This document shows positions 9,908 to 19,382 of a stretch of DNA of 64,000 nt, one piece after another. A program made the translations under genes and the position numbers. Position 1 is the first letter of the stretch; the number at the start of each line of letters is the position of its first letter. Source of the stretch: Flammula alnicola (taxonomy: Eukaryota > Basidiomycota > Agaricomycetes > Agaricales > Strophariaceae); contig JADNRV010000027.1 in the NCBI GenBank assembly GCA_015499995.1, positions 62,001 to 126,000 of the forward strand, given 5' to 3'. Under the pieces are notes generated by a model, which had not been told where the DNA came from, searched no databases, and saw only the letters and a program-made list of their open reading frames with translations.

Positions 9908-12900
9908 ATGGCGTTCTTCTCCAAACCTCAATCTGCGGCTGTTCGGATCGTCAAACCCACCTCGGAAGAAGAGTCGGTGAAACAAGCCCCTCCACGTAAG
10001 GGTCAGTGTCTTTGTGGGATGCAACCTCTGGCGTTGCTTTGCACAGGGAGTTTATGCGGATCAAATATTGATGTATCCCATTTTTCATGCATAGATTCTG
10101 TACAGAGGCAATGTCGAAACATTGTTATCCATGGGTGAGTGATTAAAGCGGATTCATATTCGATCATCATCGCTGCTTCACATTTCACCTCCCTTCTCCA
10201 ATTGAGGCCTTGTCAACCACATTCAGAGCTCTTGGATCGAGTTTATTTTACATGAAACTGACTTTGATCTTAACAGACATTGTAGATTTCAAGACAAGGG
10301 ATGCCTGTACTACCACCCCCCGGTACGCCTCCTTCTACATCTACTAGACATGCTCGGCTCAGTCGTTCATCTTGGATGGTGTAAATAGGCAGAAGAGTCT
10401 GTACCACTGCCGTATGTTTCCTGAAACCTTCCCGGGCCTCATCTAATCATCGTTCAGTCCCGATACTCCTGTCGCTCGTACGGCATCTCCTGCAGTGGGC
10501 ACACTCATCGCGCAGGCAGTAAACGCGCCCGTCTTTGTGCCTAAGTTTGCCGCAGCAGCAGCAGCTCGCGACGTCACTTCTCCACCTCCCACCTTACCAC
10601 CTTCCTCTGCTGCTTTGTCTTCTAATGTATCGTGAGTGGCTTTAGTTAGTTATGGTATTCTTGCGATTAAACTTCGACCTCTTGCAATGCATATTGTTTC
10701 GTTAATAGATCAACGTTGGCCACTGAACCAGAACGGAACAATGGATACGGCCACGCTCCCGAGGAGAATGGATATGAGAAGCAGCATGAAGAGTATCAAG
10801 AGGGGCAGCAGGAATACGCTTATCACCCTGATTATGAAAACTATGACTATCAAGTGGATCAAGCCGGCAGTGCAGTTCAAGGAATGGACATTGTACGTGT
10901 TTTTTCTTTTTGCCATTGCCTTCCATAATCCTTGATATACTGTGGTGCTCACGCTTCCTTATTACGAAGACAGACACGAATTATTACGATGCCAACCAAA
11001 TGGAGTACCCTCATGCCTATGACCACGAAATGATGGAAACATCCTACTACAACGCTGCTCCTGTCTTCCTGCGCCAACCAGTAAGTTCCGAAATTAATGA
11101 CACAATTAATGGTAACCTTAAGAATGTCACAGCTCAATTATCTCCTTTACACGCCGGCTGTGCCATCCGAGCTCATAAGGAACCCGTCGAATAGCCACTT
11201 CGTACCACCTTCCGCCGAACTGCGACAGGTTCTCCAAGAGCGCAGCGAGGCCATTCGGACCGTCAACCCTGTTAATATCGGACTGCCTGAGGAACTGCAG
11301 GGCTACCACACCCTTGTGAAGCTGGAACCAACGCCTTCCGCGGGCGAACGCAAGAAGTTTGGGAACTGGCATTCGACGGTGTACCGCGCCATTCGGACAT
11401 CTGATGGGGCTCCTCATGCACTACGAAGGATTGAGAGTCAGTATTGGCAAATGCTGCCTTGCCCTGAATGGGTTTGAGATGCTGAGTTGGTCTTTTTTTG
11501 TAGATTTCCGCCTGACACACCAAACTGCGTTTGCCCCGATTGAGATTTGGTCCCATATCGTGCATCCGAATATCGTAACTTTGCGAGAGGCTTTTACAAC
11601 GAGATCGTTTCATGATAACTGTGGGTCCTTCTTTTATAGCCTCGTTTGCGTGGCTAGCCGCTGACGAACGTTTGCTCTTATTCGTGTTTAGCGCTTGTTG
11701 TTTCTTATGCATACCACGCTAACGCGAAAACACTTTATGACGCCCACATGAAGCCGAAGCCACCTCCAACTTACCAGCAAACAGTGTATTATGGACGACA
11801 CCAACAGCGCCACCAACAACAGCAAGCCCAGCAACAATTGGTGTCCGAACGCACGCTGTGGTCATACATCGTCCAGATCTCTTCTGCCATCAAGAAGGTC
11901 CACGAGCGCGGCCAGGCGGTGAGGGTGATAGACGTGACGAAGATATTGGTGACTGGACAGAACCGGTTCGCTTCTCTTTTGCTTGCCCTCCTTACCCTCT
12001 CATTTACGTGGTGGCTAATTTCTTTCTTTCTTATACAATAGAGTCAGGATCAGCTCGTGTGGAATCTTCGACGTCCTTCTCTTCGGCACCCCGCAACCGG
12101 ACATGGCGACCTTGCAGCAGGACGACCTGGTCAAATTCGGCCGCTTGATATTATCGCTATGCACGGGCAACCTCGCTGCTTCTAGTCAATCGAACATGCA
12201 GAAGAGCATTGAGGTGATGAAGAAGGCGTATAGCGTGGATGTGCAGGCACTTGCACTATTTTTGTGTAGTAAGATGCAGAAGGTGGGTAGCCCTTTTTTT
12301 CTGTCTTTTTTTGAAGGCGTGATGTTGATGAATTCTTTGATAGAACATTGATCAGGTCCTTGAGATGATTCGTCCAAAGATCCTTCTGGAGCATGATGAA
12401 GCACTCATGTAGGTTTTCTCGTTCATTCGACTCTTTTTCAGCTTTTGTTGACGTGTCAATCTAGGGCCACTGACAGCCTCGAGTCCGAACTCATGGGCGA
12501 GTTGGAGAACGCGCGTCTTTTCAGGCTAATGTGCAAGTTTGGTTTCATCAACGAGAGACCGGAGTAAGCCATTCTCTTGAATTCACCCCCTTGATGATGA
12601 AGCTGACTCTAGGCCGTAAAAGGTTCGCTCGTGATGCTCGATGGTCAGAGACGGGTGATAGATATATTATCAAACTGTTCCGGGACTACGTATTCCATCA
12701 GGTGGATGAGCATGGCAATCCGGTGCTGGATTTGTCGCATGTGCTTACTTGTCTCAATAAGGTGCTTTGTTTCTCTGTCCCTTTTGCTTTGTTGGGATAT
12801 TGATGCTTGCATGGTGCTTAGCTCGACGCAGGCACGGACGAGAAAATTATGCTGGTTGCGCGGGACGAGCAGAGCTGTCTCGTCGTGAGCTACAAAGATA

Positions 12901-13044
12901 TCAAGGCATGCGTCTCTAATGCTTTCAAGTGAGTCCTTACGCAACTATTATTTCTATCTTCAATCTAATCGTCTGTTCTTTTCAAGCGATTTGGTCAGTG
13001 CGACTACTGCCAGTCAGTCTGGGAAGGAAGCGCATGTTATTTGA
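9908..13044 (+). CDS. PAN3: PAN2-PAN3 deadenylation complex subunit PAN3
   Basis: Sixteen exons join in frame to 689 aa: 9908-9995, 10095-10134, 10277-10322, 10389-10411, 10458-10631, 10709-10892, 10970-11080, 11133-11436, 11504-11620, 11692-11965, 12042-12282, 12344-12408, 12465-12563, 12623-12761, 12822-12928, 12987-13044. Near the N-terminus is a CCCH zinc finger (C-x8-C-x6-C-x3-[22 protein letters not shown]), which binds poly(A). A low-complexity linker with a PAM2-like region follows. Next come the pseudokinase domain ([33 protein letters not shown]) and the C-terminal knob ([57 protein letters not shown]). PAN3 dimerises and recruits the PAN2 nuclease to trim mRNA poly(A) tails in the cytoplasm. 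Length and motif order match the fungal family. Confidence 0.95.
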
Positions 13045-13411
13045 GCTGGGTCATGGTCCGATGATTGAAATTGCTGAGTTCCGAAAAATAGGTAGAATCA
13101 GAAAAAGACTCGAAAAACCCAAAAAATTCATGGCTTTTGTTATCTCTTATTCCTTCTGTGAGAACATGTTTCAGGTTTTCTTGAAGGAGCACGAACTCTC
13201 AGAATGAGGTTAGTGAGTCGCCGGGCATTGCGGCTAATGTTTTGGTTGTAATATGAACAATGCGAGTAGGGTTGTTTGCATGGCCCGTAGGTGCCCGTAG
13301 GATGACGGCACCCATTTCATAACGTAGAATGACCTTATTGAAGTTATAAACCCCACTCGGGTTTCACCTGGGCTGAACCTAAGAAATTAAAGCAAATTTA
13401 AGGTCGTGTAG
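13045..13411. other. PAN3 downstream region, nothing recognised
   Basis: This short gap between the PAN3 stop and the left remnant of FunK1 arm B probably contains the PAN3 3' untranslated region. No repeats or open frames of note were seen. Confidence 0.4.
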
Positions 13412-13894
13412 GCCAATTCCCAATTGGGAGCAACATCCCACCACGTGAGGAAAACGCGGCAGTAGGTTTCACATGACTCTCTCGTTCCTGTTCTCCTGGT
13501 CCATCCCATCGTCAAACAATCTTATCTCGTTAGGGTTGCGGAAAAAACTCCGAATAAGTTCCCAAGTGTAAGTTACAATGTAATTTACATGTAAATTACC
13601 TATTTTATGCAAGTCCAGAAATCGGCCTTGCATTTTATGCATAAAATTCTCACGTGATTTATTTTGTGGCAAAGGCCTATGGCGGCGTATTACGCGTTAC
13701 ATCAACGTTACATCTATACAGGATGAGGCTGAGTACTTTCGAGCTCGGCGAGCGAGTCTAGAGACGTTGGGAGGTGGTTCGAGCGCGGTTGGAGCACGGT
13801 AATCTTATCAGATTAGGATTTCTGCAGCCAGCAGGCGGTGTCACGTGCTTTAAGCGTGGGAAAATACAGGCTTGTAAATTACGATGTAAATTAC

Positions 13895-14224
13895 TCGAAT
13901 TTAAGAGAAAATTACATAAGTCTAATCACCCGAGGTACGTGGGATCAATGTTCTCACACACGCACATACCGTCTACAACTCCCTATCGAACAGAATGCGT
14001 ACGCTCCGCGCGCATCTCTTAGGCTTCTCGCTGCCTCCTTTCTGTTCAATGGGGTGTAGATGACGTTCCGGTCTCAGTGACCAATGGGTCTCGGGTAAGT
14101 CTCTCGTGCTCCATGCATAGACATTCCGAGTCCCTTATATTCGACACTCAGGCAATCTGGAGCCTCCGTCTTCTCCTCGCGACGCTCACAGATTCCTGGT
14201 TACAGTCATTTCGGTTTTCATTCA
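13895..14224 (+). repeat. Ngaro split direct repeat A1 (left), intron-less version
   Basis: It starts TCGAATTTAAGAG and runs into the 5' leader of ORF1. It matches A2 base for base as far as I can see, except that it lacks the GTAAG...TAG segment after GATTCCTGG (14191-14199). There it continues directly with TTACAGTCATTTCGG. Confidence 0.85.
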
Positions 14225-14337
14225 ACAACAAGTCATCCTTCCCATTGATACTCCGTCTCTCATCTTCCTTTGGACTCTCAAGATTCTCGGACGGCCTCGT
14301 AAGAGGATATTTGGAGCTATTGGAAGGGATCTGACGC

Positions 14338-15573
14338 ATGACGGATCACTCGAACACTGTATCGGAGAACACGTCGACTGGAGGAGACCAAGCCCAACAA
14401 ACCGAAGTCACTATCGAGTCGTTGCCTGCCGAGGCATCCAACTTGTGTGGTAAGTACCTGGACGAGTATCGAGCCGGTACATCGACCAAGGTACAAGCAT
14501 TCGTCCGCATCCAAGAAACCATCGGCCAATATGCCAAAGACTCGCAAGCCGACCTTGCTGTCGCGGCTCTCGAATCCTATCTCGGAATGCTCGACAATTT
14601 CGACCAGTTCAGGAAAGGGGCGCTCGAGCGGGGCCGCCAAGCGCAGGGCGAGGAAGTCGAGGGCGAAGAAGGAGAAGGCAGTGACGCTGGGATCGCACAG
14701 AATCTTCCCACTGAACATGCGCAACCCACGAAGCGTGCCAGATCCCCTGACACTGACGAAGAACCTGACCTCGGAGGAACCAGACGAAAGATTGATGCCC
14801 AAAAGTTCCCGTGGGTGGTCCAGGAGGAGATCTCGCCGTCAACGCTCTCTCTTGAACTCAGGCAAACGCAACTTGCTCTCGAGAATTTCTCTCGAGATCC
14901 CAAGCTCGCCAAAGCTTCTCTTCTCAACTCCTCACGCTGCCCCCAATTCCCCGATAATGAATGGACCAACATCATTGCAGGGCGAGCCGTCGATTTCGAC
15001 CACGTTCTCTCTGGAGTCTACTCCGTTGCCCCTGATGAACGACGCAGAGAGCGAATGGGGCCTTTTGAGGTCGTGGTCGGAACCTCTACTCCTGCAAAGG
15101 TTGTCAGATCCCATTCCGACTGGGTTATCGCCTGGGATCAGTTCATCGATGCCATCCTCTATGTATTTCCCCACCGACAATCTGAACTTGTTATCTACGG
15201 AAAATTCATTCGACAATTATTCACTTCCATCTCTGCAGAACGACATCTCCGAGTCATTCAGTTCGACAAGGCTGTTCGATTGCGAGTTTCTCAACGAAGG
15301 GATCTTCTCCTCACCGACCATGCCCAGTTCACCGATCTCAGCATCCTATGGCTGCAGAATAGCAGCGGACCCGCAGACCGCGGAGGAAGGAAGCCGATTA
15401 CCTCTTCCAATGAGCAGTCTTCATCCCGACGACGAGAGGCTTGCAGACGCTGGAATGACGGCAAGTGCCCAAACTCTGCTGCCATTTGCAACTACGCCCA
15501 CATCTGTGCGAAGTGTCGCAATACCGGCCACGTATCTGCCGAGTGTGGACCCGGTGCCGCAGCCCACAAGTAA
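14338..15573 (+). CDS. Ngaro ORF1: Gag-like protein with zinc-knuckle C-terminus
   Basis: 411 aa, starting 113 bp after A1. The N-terminal third is acidic (GEEVEGEEGEGSDAG). The middle, with LSGVYSVAPDERRRE and VIYGKFIRQLFTSI, resembles the conserved core of basidiomycete YR-retrotransposon Gag proteins. The C-terminus is a Cys/His cluster: CRRWNDGKCP...CNYAHICAKCRNTGHVSAEC, i.e. a CCCH-like finger followed by a CCHC knuckle. It presumably packages element RNA. ORF2 is open in the +1 frame beneath most of this gene. Confidence 0.75.
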   Translation: MTDHSNTVSENTSTGGDQAQQTEVTIESLPAEASNLCGKYLDEYRAGTSTKVQAFVRIQETIGQYAKDSQADLAVAALESYLGMLDNFDQFRKGALERGRQAQGEEVEGEEGEGSDAGIAQNLPTEHAQPTKRARSPDTDEEPDLGGTRRKIDAQKFPWVVQEEISPSTLSLELRQTQLALENFSRDPKLAKASLLNSSRCPQFPDNEWTNIIAGRAVDFDHVLSGVYSVAPDERRRERMGPFEVVVGTSTPAKVVRSHSDWVIAWDQFIDAILYVFPHRQSELVIYGKFIRQLFTSISAERHLRVIQFDKAVRLRVSQRRDLLLTDHAQFTDLSILWLQNSSGPADRGGRKPITSSNEQSSSRRREACRRWNDGKCPNSAAICNYAHICAKCRNTGHVSAECGPGAAAHK

Positions 15574-17401
15574 GAGGAAATCACGGTTTGATTTTTGGTC
15601 GTCGCGCCCGTCATATGCCAGAAGCTTCATGTGGAGTGACGATGAGGGTGTTCGCCCAACCCTTGCCAAAGCTTCCGAGACGTTTCCTCCCCTTCCTTCA
15701 GTGCCCAAAAACGAACTTGATAATGAGGTCACCACGGCTACTATCGAAGACAACCCCCATCTATTCAAGATTGTAACACCTGTAATCACCTCAACGTTTG
15801 CCGAATACCTCACACAACACCCGAACGCCGATTTCGTTGCTTCTGTATGTGAAGGCCTCATAAATGGCTTCTGGCCTTGGGCCGACACTGCATCAGTGAA
15901 TCTTCCCAACATCCTGGACACACGCAGCCAAACTCTTGACCCGGCTCATCACGATTTCGTCAAAGAGCAAATTTCGAAGGAGATTGGTTTCCGATGCTTC
16001 TCGGAGACATTTCCTAAACTCCTTCCTGGCATGCTAGCTGTGCCGATTACCATTGCCTGCAAGGCGCGCTCAACAAAACTTCGTATGTGTGTTAACCACA
16101 GTTCAGAGCCGTTCTCCAGAAACAGCTTGATCAATAAATCCGACGTTTCCGTTCCTCTCGACAATCTTCAGGACTTAGGTCGCATTTTGAGAGGACTGCG
16201 CACCGCATTCCCCACACAGCGCCTTGTCCTATGGAAGTCCGACGTGAAGCGCGCTTATCGAACTATGCCAGTGAGCATGTACTGGCAGATTAAACAAGTT
16301 GTGCGGTCCCCAGATGGCTACAATGTTGACCGATGCAACAACTTTGGAGGGCGGGCATCAGGCGGCCTCTGGGGTGCCTTCTTTTCCCTCGTCCTCTGGA
16401 TCGCGATCTATATCAAGCTCATCGCTGACATGCTCGCCTATGTCGACGATGCTTACTCTTGGGACTTCGAAAACAACCTCCTTTACTATGAACCTTATGC
16501 CACACTCATGCCTGCCAAACAGACCCGCTTCCTCCAACTTCTCGACGAACTTGGCGTCCCACATGATAAGGAGAAGCAGATATGGGGATCGAAGATTACC
16601 ATCATTGGTTTCGATGTCGATTGTAACGTCATGACCATTACGATGCCCGACGATGCCAAATCGGACCTGATCTCCGCCATTCGACTTTTTGCAGTTGCGG
16701 GTCATCGTCCGAGACTTCTGGATTACCAACGTCTCGCTGGGTGGATTAACTGGGCTTTGAACGTCTACCCTTTGCTTCGCCCTGGCCTCAGCACCCTATA
16801 TGCGAAAATTTCGGGGAAAACCCAGGCCCTGCGCGAAATCTACGTCAATAAGCAGCTCTGCCGTGAGCTGGTTTGGATCGCAGATCACCTCGAGACTTCC
16901 AACGGCATATTCATGATGGATTCTATCGACTGGCCCCTGCACTTCGCAGACCACATCCTCTACACTGACGCATGTCTTTTCGGCATGGGCTTCTGGTCGC
17001 CATCGCTCTGTAGAGCTTTCCAACATGACGTGCAACTTTCCGAGAAAACAACTATTTTTTTCTACGAGGCTTATACAGTACTCTGCGCCCTCCATTGGGC
17101 TCTCCGTTTCATTAAGCCGCAACCAACTCGCATCCTTATCTGCACAGATAATATGAACACTGTCAACATGTTCCACAGTCTACGAGCCACACCCACCTAC
17201 AACCCTATCCTACTCACTGCCGTCGACCTTCTCATCCGCTTTAATGCCCAGCTCCGTGTCTCCTACGTTCCAGGCAATCAGAACGTTGTGGCGGATGCAC
17301 TCTCACGTTTCCAAAACCATGTGGCACGCGCGGCCTGTCCGCGCATCGCCATACTACCATTTCAACCCCCTCGTCTGTCGCTGGGGGCGGATCTTTTATG
17401 A
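14447..17401 (+). CDS. Ngaro ORF2: reverse transcriptase - RNase H
   Basis: This open frame has 984 codons. The part unique to it starts after ORF1 ends (15574); upstream it overlaps ORF1 in the +1 frame for 376 codons. Where translation really starts is unclear: an internal Met (FMWSDDEGV, near 15630) or a frameshift from ORF1 are both possible. RT motif A is WKSDVKRAYR (about residue 596) and the catalytic box is LAYVDDAYS (about 664). RNase H residues are in LYTDACLFGMGF, EAYTVLCALHW, ICTDNMNTVN and NVVADALSR (about 838-950). It copies element RNA into cDNA. The stop overlaps the ORF3 start as ATGA. Confidence 0.9.
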   Translation: MVSTWTSIEPVHRPRYKHSSASKKPSANMPKTRKPTLLSRLSNPISECSTISTSSGKGRSSGAAKRRARKSRAKKEKAVTLGSHRIFPLNMRNPRSVPDPLTLTKNLTSEEPDERLMPKSSRGWSRRRSRRQRSLLNSGKRNLLSRISLEIPSSPKLLFSTPHAAPNSPIMNGPTSLQGEPSISTTFSLESTPLPLMNDAESEWGLLRSWSEPLLLQRLSDPIPTGLSPGISSSMPSSMYFPTDNLNLLSTENSFDNYSLPSLQNDISESFSSTRLFDCEFLNEGIFSSPTMPSSPISASYGCRIAADPQTAEEGSRLPLPMSSLHPDDERLADAGMTASAQTLLPFATTPTSVRSVAIPATYLPSVDPVPQPTSKRKSRFDFWSSRPSYARSFMWSDDEGVRPTLAKASETFPPLPSVPKNELDNEVTTATIEDNPHLFKIVTPVITSTFAEYLTQHPNADFVASVCEGLINGFWPWADTASVNLPNILDTRSQTLDPAHHDFVKEQISKEIGFRCFSETFPKLLPGMLAVPITIACKARSTKLRMCVNHSSEPFSRNSLINKSDVSVPLDNLQDLGRILRGLRTAFPTQRLVLWKSDVKRAYRTMPVSMYWQIKQVVRSPDGYNVDRCNNFGGRASGGLWGAFFSLVLWIAIYIKLIADMLAYVDDAYSWDFENNLLYYEPYATLMPAKQTRFLQLLDELGVPHDKEKQIWGSKITIIGFDVDCNVMTITMPDDAKSDLISAIRLFAVAGHRPRLLDYQRLAGWINWALNVYPLLRPGLSTLYAKISGKTQALREIYVNKQLCRELVWIADHLETSNGIFMMDSIDWPLHFADHILYTDACLFGMGFWSPSLCRAFQHDVQLSEKTTIFFYEAYTVLCALHWALRFIKPQPTRILICTDNMNTVNMFHSLRATPTYNPILLTAVDLLIRFNAQLRVSYVPGNQNVVADALSRFQNHVARAACPRIAILPFQPPRLSLGADLL

Positions 17402-18390
17402 ACATCACCCGTTCGACCAGGCAGCCTTTGCGGGCGGCCTGGTCCCGTGAGCGCCTTGAACACGAACGCGCAATCGCTGTCGGTTTCGCTCTCGAGCCAT
17501 CCTCAGTCGCCTCGTATTCATCTGCTCTCCAATCCTATGTTTCATTCTGTCATTCTCATTCCTTCCACATTGAACCAACCCCTGATACTTTGAGCCTCTA
17601 TGTCGTCTTCATGTGCCACCATATCAAGCCGACCTCTGTCAAATCCTACCTTTCTGGTATCTGTAACCAACTCGAGACTTTTTACCCTAACGTACGGGAT
17701 GTACGTAAGCACAAACTCGTCACTCGCACACTTATAGGTTGCACCAAAGTCCGTGCATTACCCACTTCACGGAAACGACCTCTCACACGTCAAGAGCTAT
17801 GCTCCGTCAATTCCACAATGTCATTGTCACCTTCTCACGATGACAAACTCTACCTCGCCATCCTCTTTACTTCTTTCCACGGCCTTATGCGCCTGGGTGA
17901 GAACGTCTGGCCCGACAAGATTTCATTACAAGACTATCGCAAAGTCATTATGCGCGGATCTGTCTCCATGATCCGCAACACGTCATATTCCTTTCTCCTG
18001 CCATCCCATAAAGCTGATCGCCTCTTCCAAGGCAATCGCATACTTATCCACTCGTCAACCTCCAGCGACGACCCGCTCAAAGCATTTTCATCATATCTCA
18101 CGTCCCGTGACACCCTTTTCCCTTTCAAACCCGAGCTCTGGCTTCGCGAGAATGGCTCCGTTCCTACCCGACGTTGGTTCATGTCCCGTTTACTCAAGGA
18201 CTTTCCCACCGATGTCGGCGGTCACTCTCTCCGAGCAGGCGGTGCTACGGCTTTGGCTCTTGCAGGTGTCCCTACTCATCTTATCCAAGCAATGGGACGC
18301 TGGAGCTCCGATGCCTTCCAGATCTACATTCGGCATCACCCTGCTCTTCTGGCAGCTCTTCTTTATGGCAACACTACTGCTTCCACCTGA
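17398..18390 (+). CDS. Ngaro ORF3: tyrosine recombinase
   Basis: 330 aa. The catalytic pattern of the phage-integrase fold is visible: Arg in FHGLMRLGE (about residue 163), H-x-x-R in GGHSLRAGGATALALAG (about 273) and Tyr in FQIYIRHH (about 311), with GRWSSDAF before it. The N-terminal core-binding part has SVASYSSALQSYVSFCH. It should integrate circular element DNA by site-specific recombination, which is why the element lacks LTRs and target duplications. Its ATG overlaps the ORF2 stop by 4 bases, suggesting termination-reinitiation. Confidence 0.9.
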   Translation: MNITRSTRQPLRAAWSRERLEHERAIAVGFALEPSSVASYSSALQSYVSFCHSHSFHIEPTPDTLSLYVVFMCHHIKPTSVKSYLSGICNQLETFYPNVRDVRKHKLVTRTLIGCTKVRALPTSRKRPLTRQELCSVNSTMSLSPSHDDKLYLAILFTSFHGLMRLGENVWPDKISLQDYRKVIMRGSVSMIRNTSYSFLLPSHKADRLFQGNRILIHSSTSSDDPLKAFSSYLTSRDTLFPFKPELWLRENGSVPTRRWFMSRLLKDFPTDVGGHSLRAGGATALALAGVPTHLIQAMGRWSSDAFQIYIRHHPALLAALLYGNTTAST

Positions 18391-18487
18391 TTATTCTTCC
18401 TATTTTCGTCCAACCATCGCGTTCCGCTCATATTCTTCTTTCCAATAAACACCAAAACACCACAAAATAAATCCCACCATAGTCTCC

Positions 18488-18615
18488 ATACGTCGTCGCC
18501 CAAAAATACTCATACTGGATCTGCCGCTGAACTCAGGGCAGATCCGAGTCCACCTACTTCTCCCGAAGCTCGCTCGTTTTCCGAAATGGCTGGAACAAGC
18601 CGAAGGTGTGATTAG
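18488..18615 (+). repeat. Ngaro split direct repeat B1
   Basis: 128 bp beginning ATACGTCGTCGCCC and ending AGGTGTGATTAG. It is followed immediately by A2 and repeated as B2 at 19073-19200. About 98 bp separate the ORF3 stop from this repeat. Confidence 0.85.
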
Positions 18616-18995
18616 TCGAATTTAAGAGAAAATTACATAAGTCTAATCACCCGAGGTACGTGGGATCAATGTTCTCACACACGCACATACCGTCTACAAC
18701 TCCCTATCGAACAGAATGCGTACGCTCCGCGCGCATCTCTTAGGCTTCTCGCTGCCTCCTTTCTGTTCAATGGGGTGTAGATGACGTTCCGGTCTCAGTG
18801 ACCAATGGGTCTCGGGTAAGTCTCTCGTGCTCCATGCATAGACATTCCGAGTCCCTTATATTCGACACTCAGGCAATCTGGAGCCTCCGTCTTCTCCTCG
18901 CGACGCTCACAGATTCCTGGGTAAGACATCCCTCTGGTCTTCTCCCCGCGACGCTCACAAGTTTTTGTAGTTACAGTCATTTCGGTTTTCATTCA
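18616..18995 (+). repeat. Ngaro split direct repeat A2, carrying an intron-like insert
   Basis: Same sequence as A1 but 50 bp longer because of the segment 18921-18970. The B1/A2 junction here is the sequence expected to guide circle closure during Ngaro replication. Confidence 0.85.
18921..18970 (+). other. 50-bp spliceosomal intron in A2, precisely absent from A1
   Basis: It begins GTAAGACATC and ends TTTTTGTAG and sits between GATTCCTGG and TTACAGTC. A1 has these two exonic flanks joined exactly. Border consensus and length equal those of the host introns in this window. Its interior repeats the preceding exon (TCTTCTCC.CGCGACGCTCACA occurs in both), so it may have arisen by a local tandem duplication that supplied splice sites. 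Confidence 0.7.
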
Positions 18996-19072
18996 CCCGC
19001 CTGCTTCCCTCCCCGTTTTTCTCCCTTGTATCATTGTATCACTTGTATTTATAGTTCCTCTTGTATTTGTAA

Positions 19073-19200
19073 ATACGTCGTCGCCCAAAAATACTCATAC
19101 TGGATCTGCCGCTGAACTCAGGGCAGATCCGAGTCCACCTACTTCTCCCGAAGCTCGCTCGTTTTCCGAAATGGCTGGAACAAGCCGAAGGTGTGATTAG
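19073..19200 (+). repeat. Ngaro split direct repeat B2 (right end)
   Basis: Same 128 bp as B1. It ends AGGTGTGATTAG at 19200, after which the hAT-like element resumes with ATTACATGCC. Confidence 0.85.
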
Positions 19201-19382
19201 ATTACATGCCGTCGAAAATTGCGGACTTTTGTAAATTACATAGTTACATGTAGGTCGAGGAATAAGTTCCGCAACCCTATATCTCGTACTGCCAGCGGCC
19301 ACATCATGTGGTCACCAATCACACAATCTGATTACTGCAGTGTTGTCAGTGTAACAAGTTCATCTTTCATTGTCAACGCGTC

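Larger units (their letters stand above)
13895..19200 (+). mobile_element. Full-length DIRS-order (Ngaro-type) tyrosine-recombinase retrotransposon
   Basis: The split direct repeats are arranged A1 - ORFs - B1 - A2 - B2, the hallmark of Ngaro elements. A1 is 13895-14224, B1 18488-18615, A2 18616-18995 and B2 19073-19200. B1 and B2 appear identical over 128 bp. A1 and A2 match over 330 bp apart from a 50-bp segment present only in A2. Three ORFs encode a Gag-like zinc-knuckle protein, RT-RNase H and a tyrosine recombinase, all apparently intact. No target duplication is expected for this mechanism. The host flanks share only the microhomology ATTAC (13890-13894 and 19201-19205). The near identity of the repeats and the intact ORFs suggest a young, possibly active copy. 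Confidence 0.88.
13531..19279. mobile_element. Non-autonomous hAT-like element, interrupted by a Ngaro retrotransposon
   Basis: The left end is TAGGGTTGCGGAA (13531-13543) and the right end is its exact complement TTCCGCAACCCTA (19267-19279), a 13-bp perfect terminal inverted repeat. The flanks are an 8-bp direct repeat TATCTCGT (13523-13530 and 19280-19287). The other copy of the locus has a single uninterrupted copy of that octamer (7480-7487 on the opposite strand), so this is a true insertion with an empty site. An 8-bp target duplication fits the hAT superfamily. Without the Ngaro insert it would be about 443 bp, AT-rich with repeated GTAATTTAC-like motifs and no transposase, i.e. a MITE. 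Confidence 0.75.
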
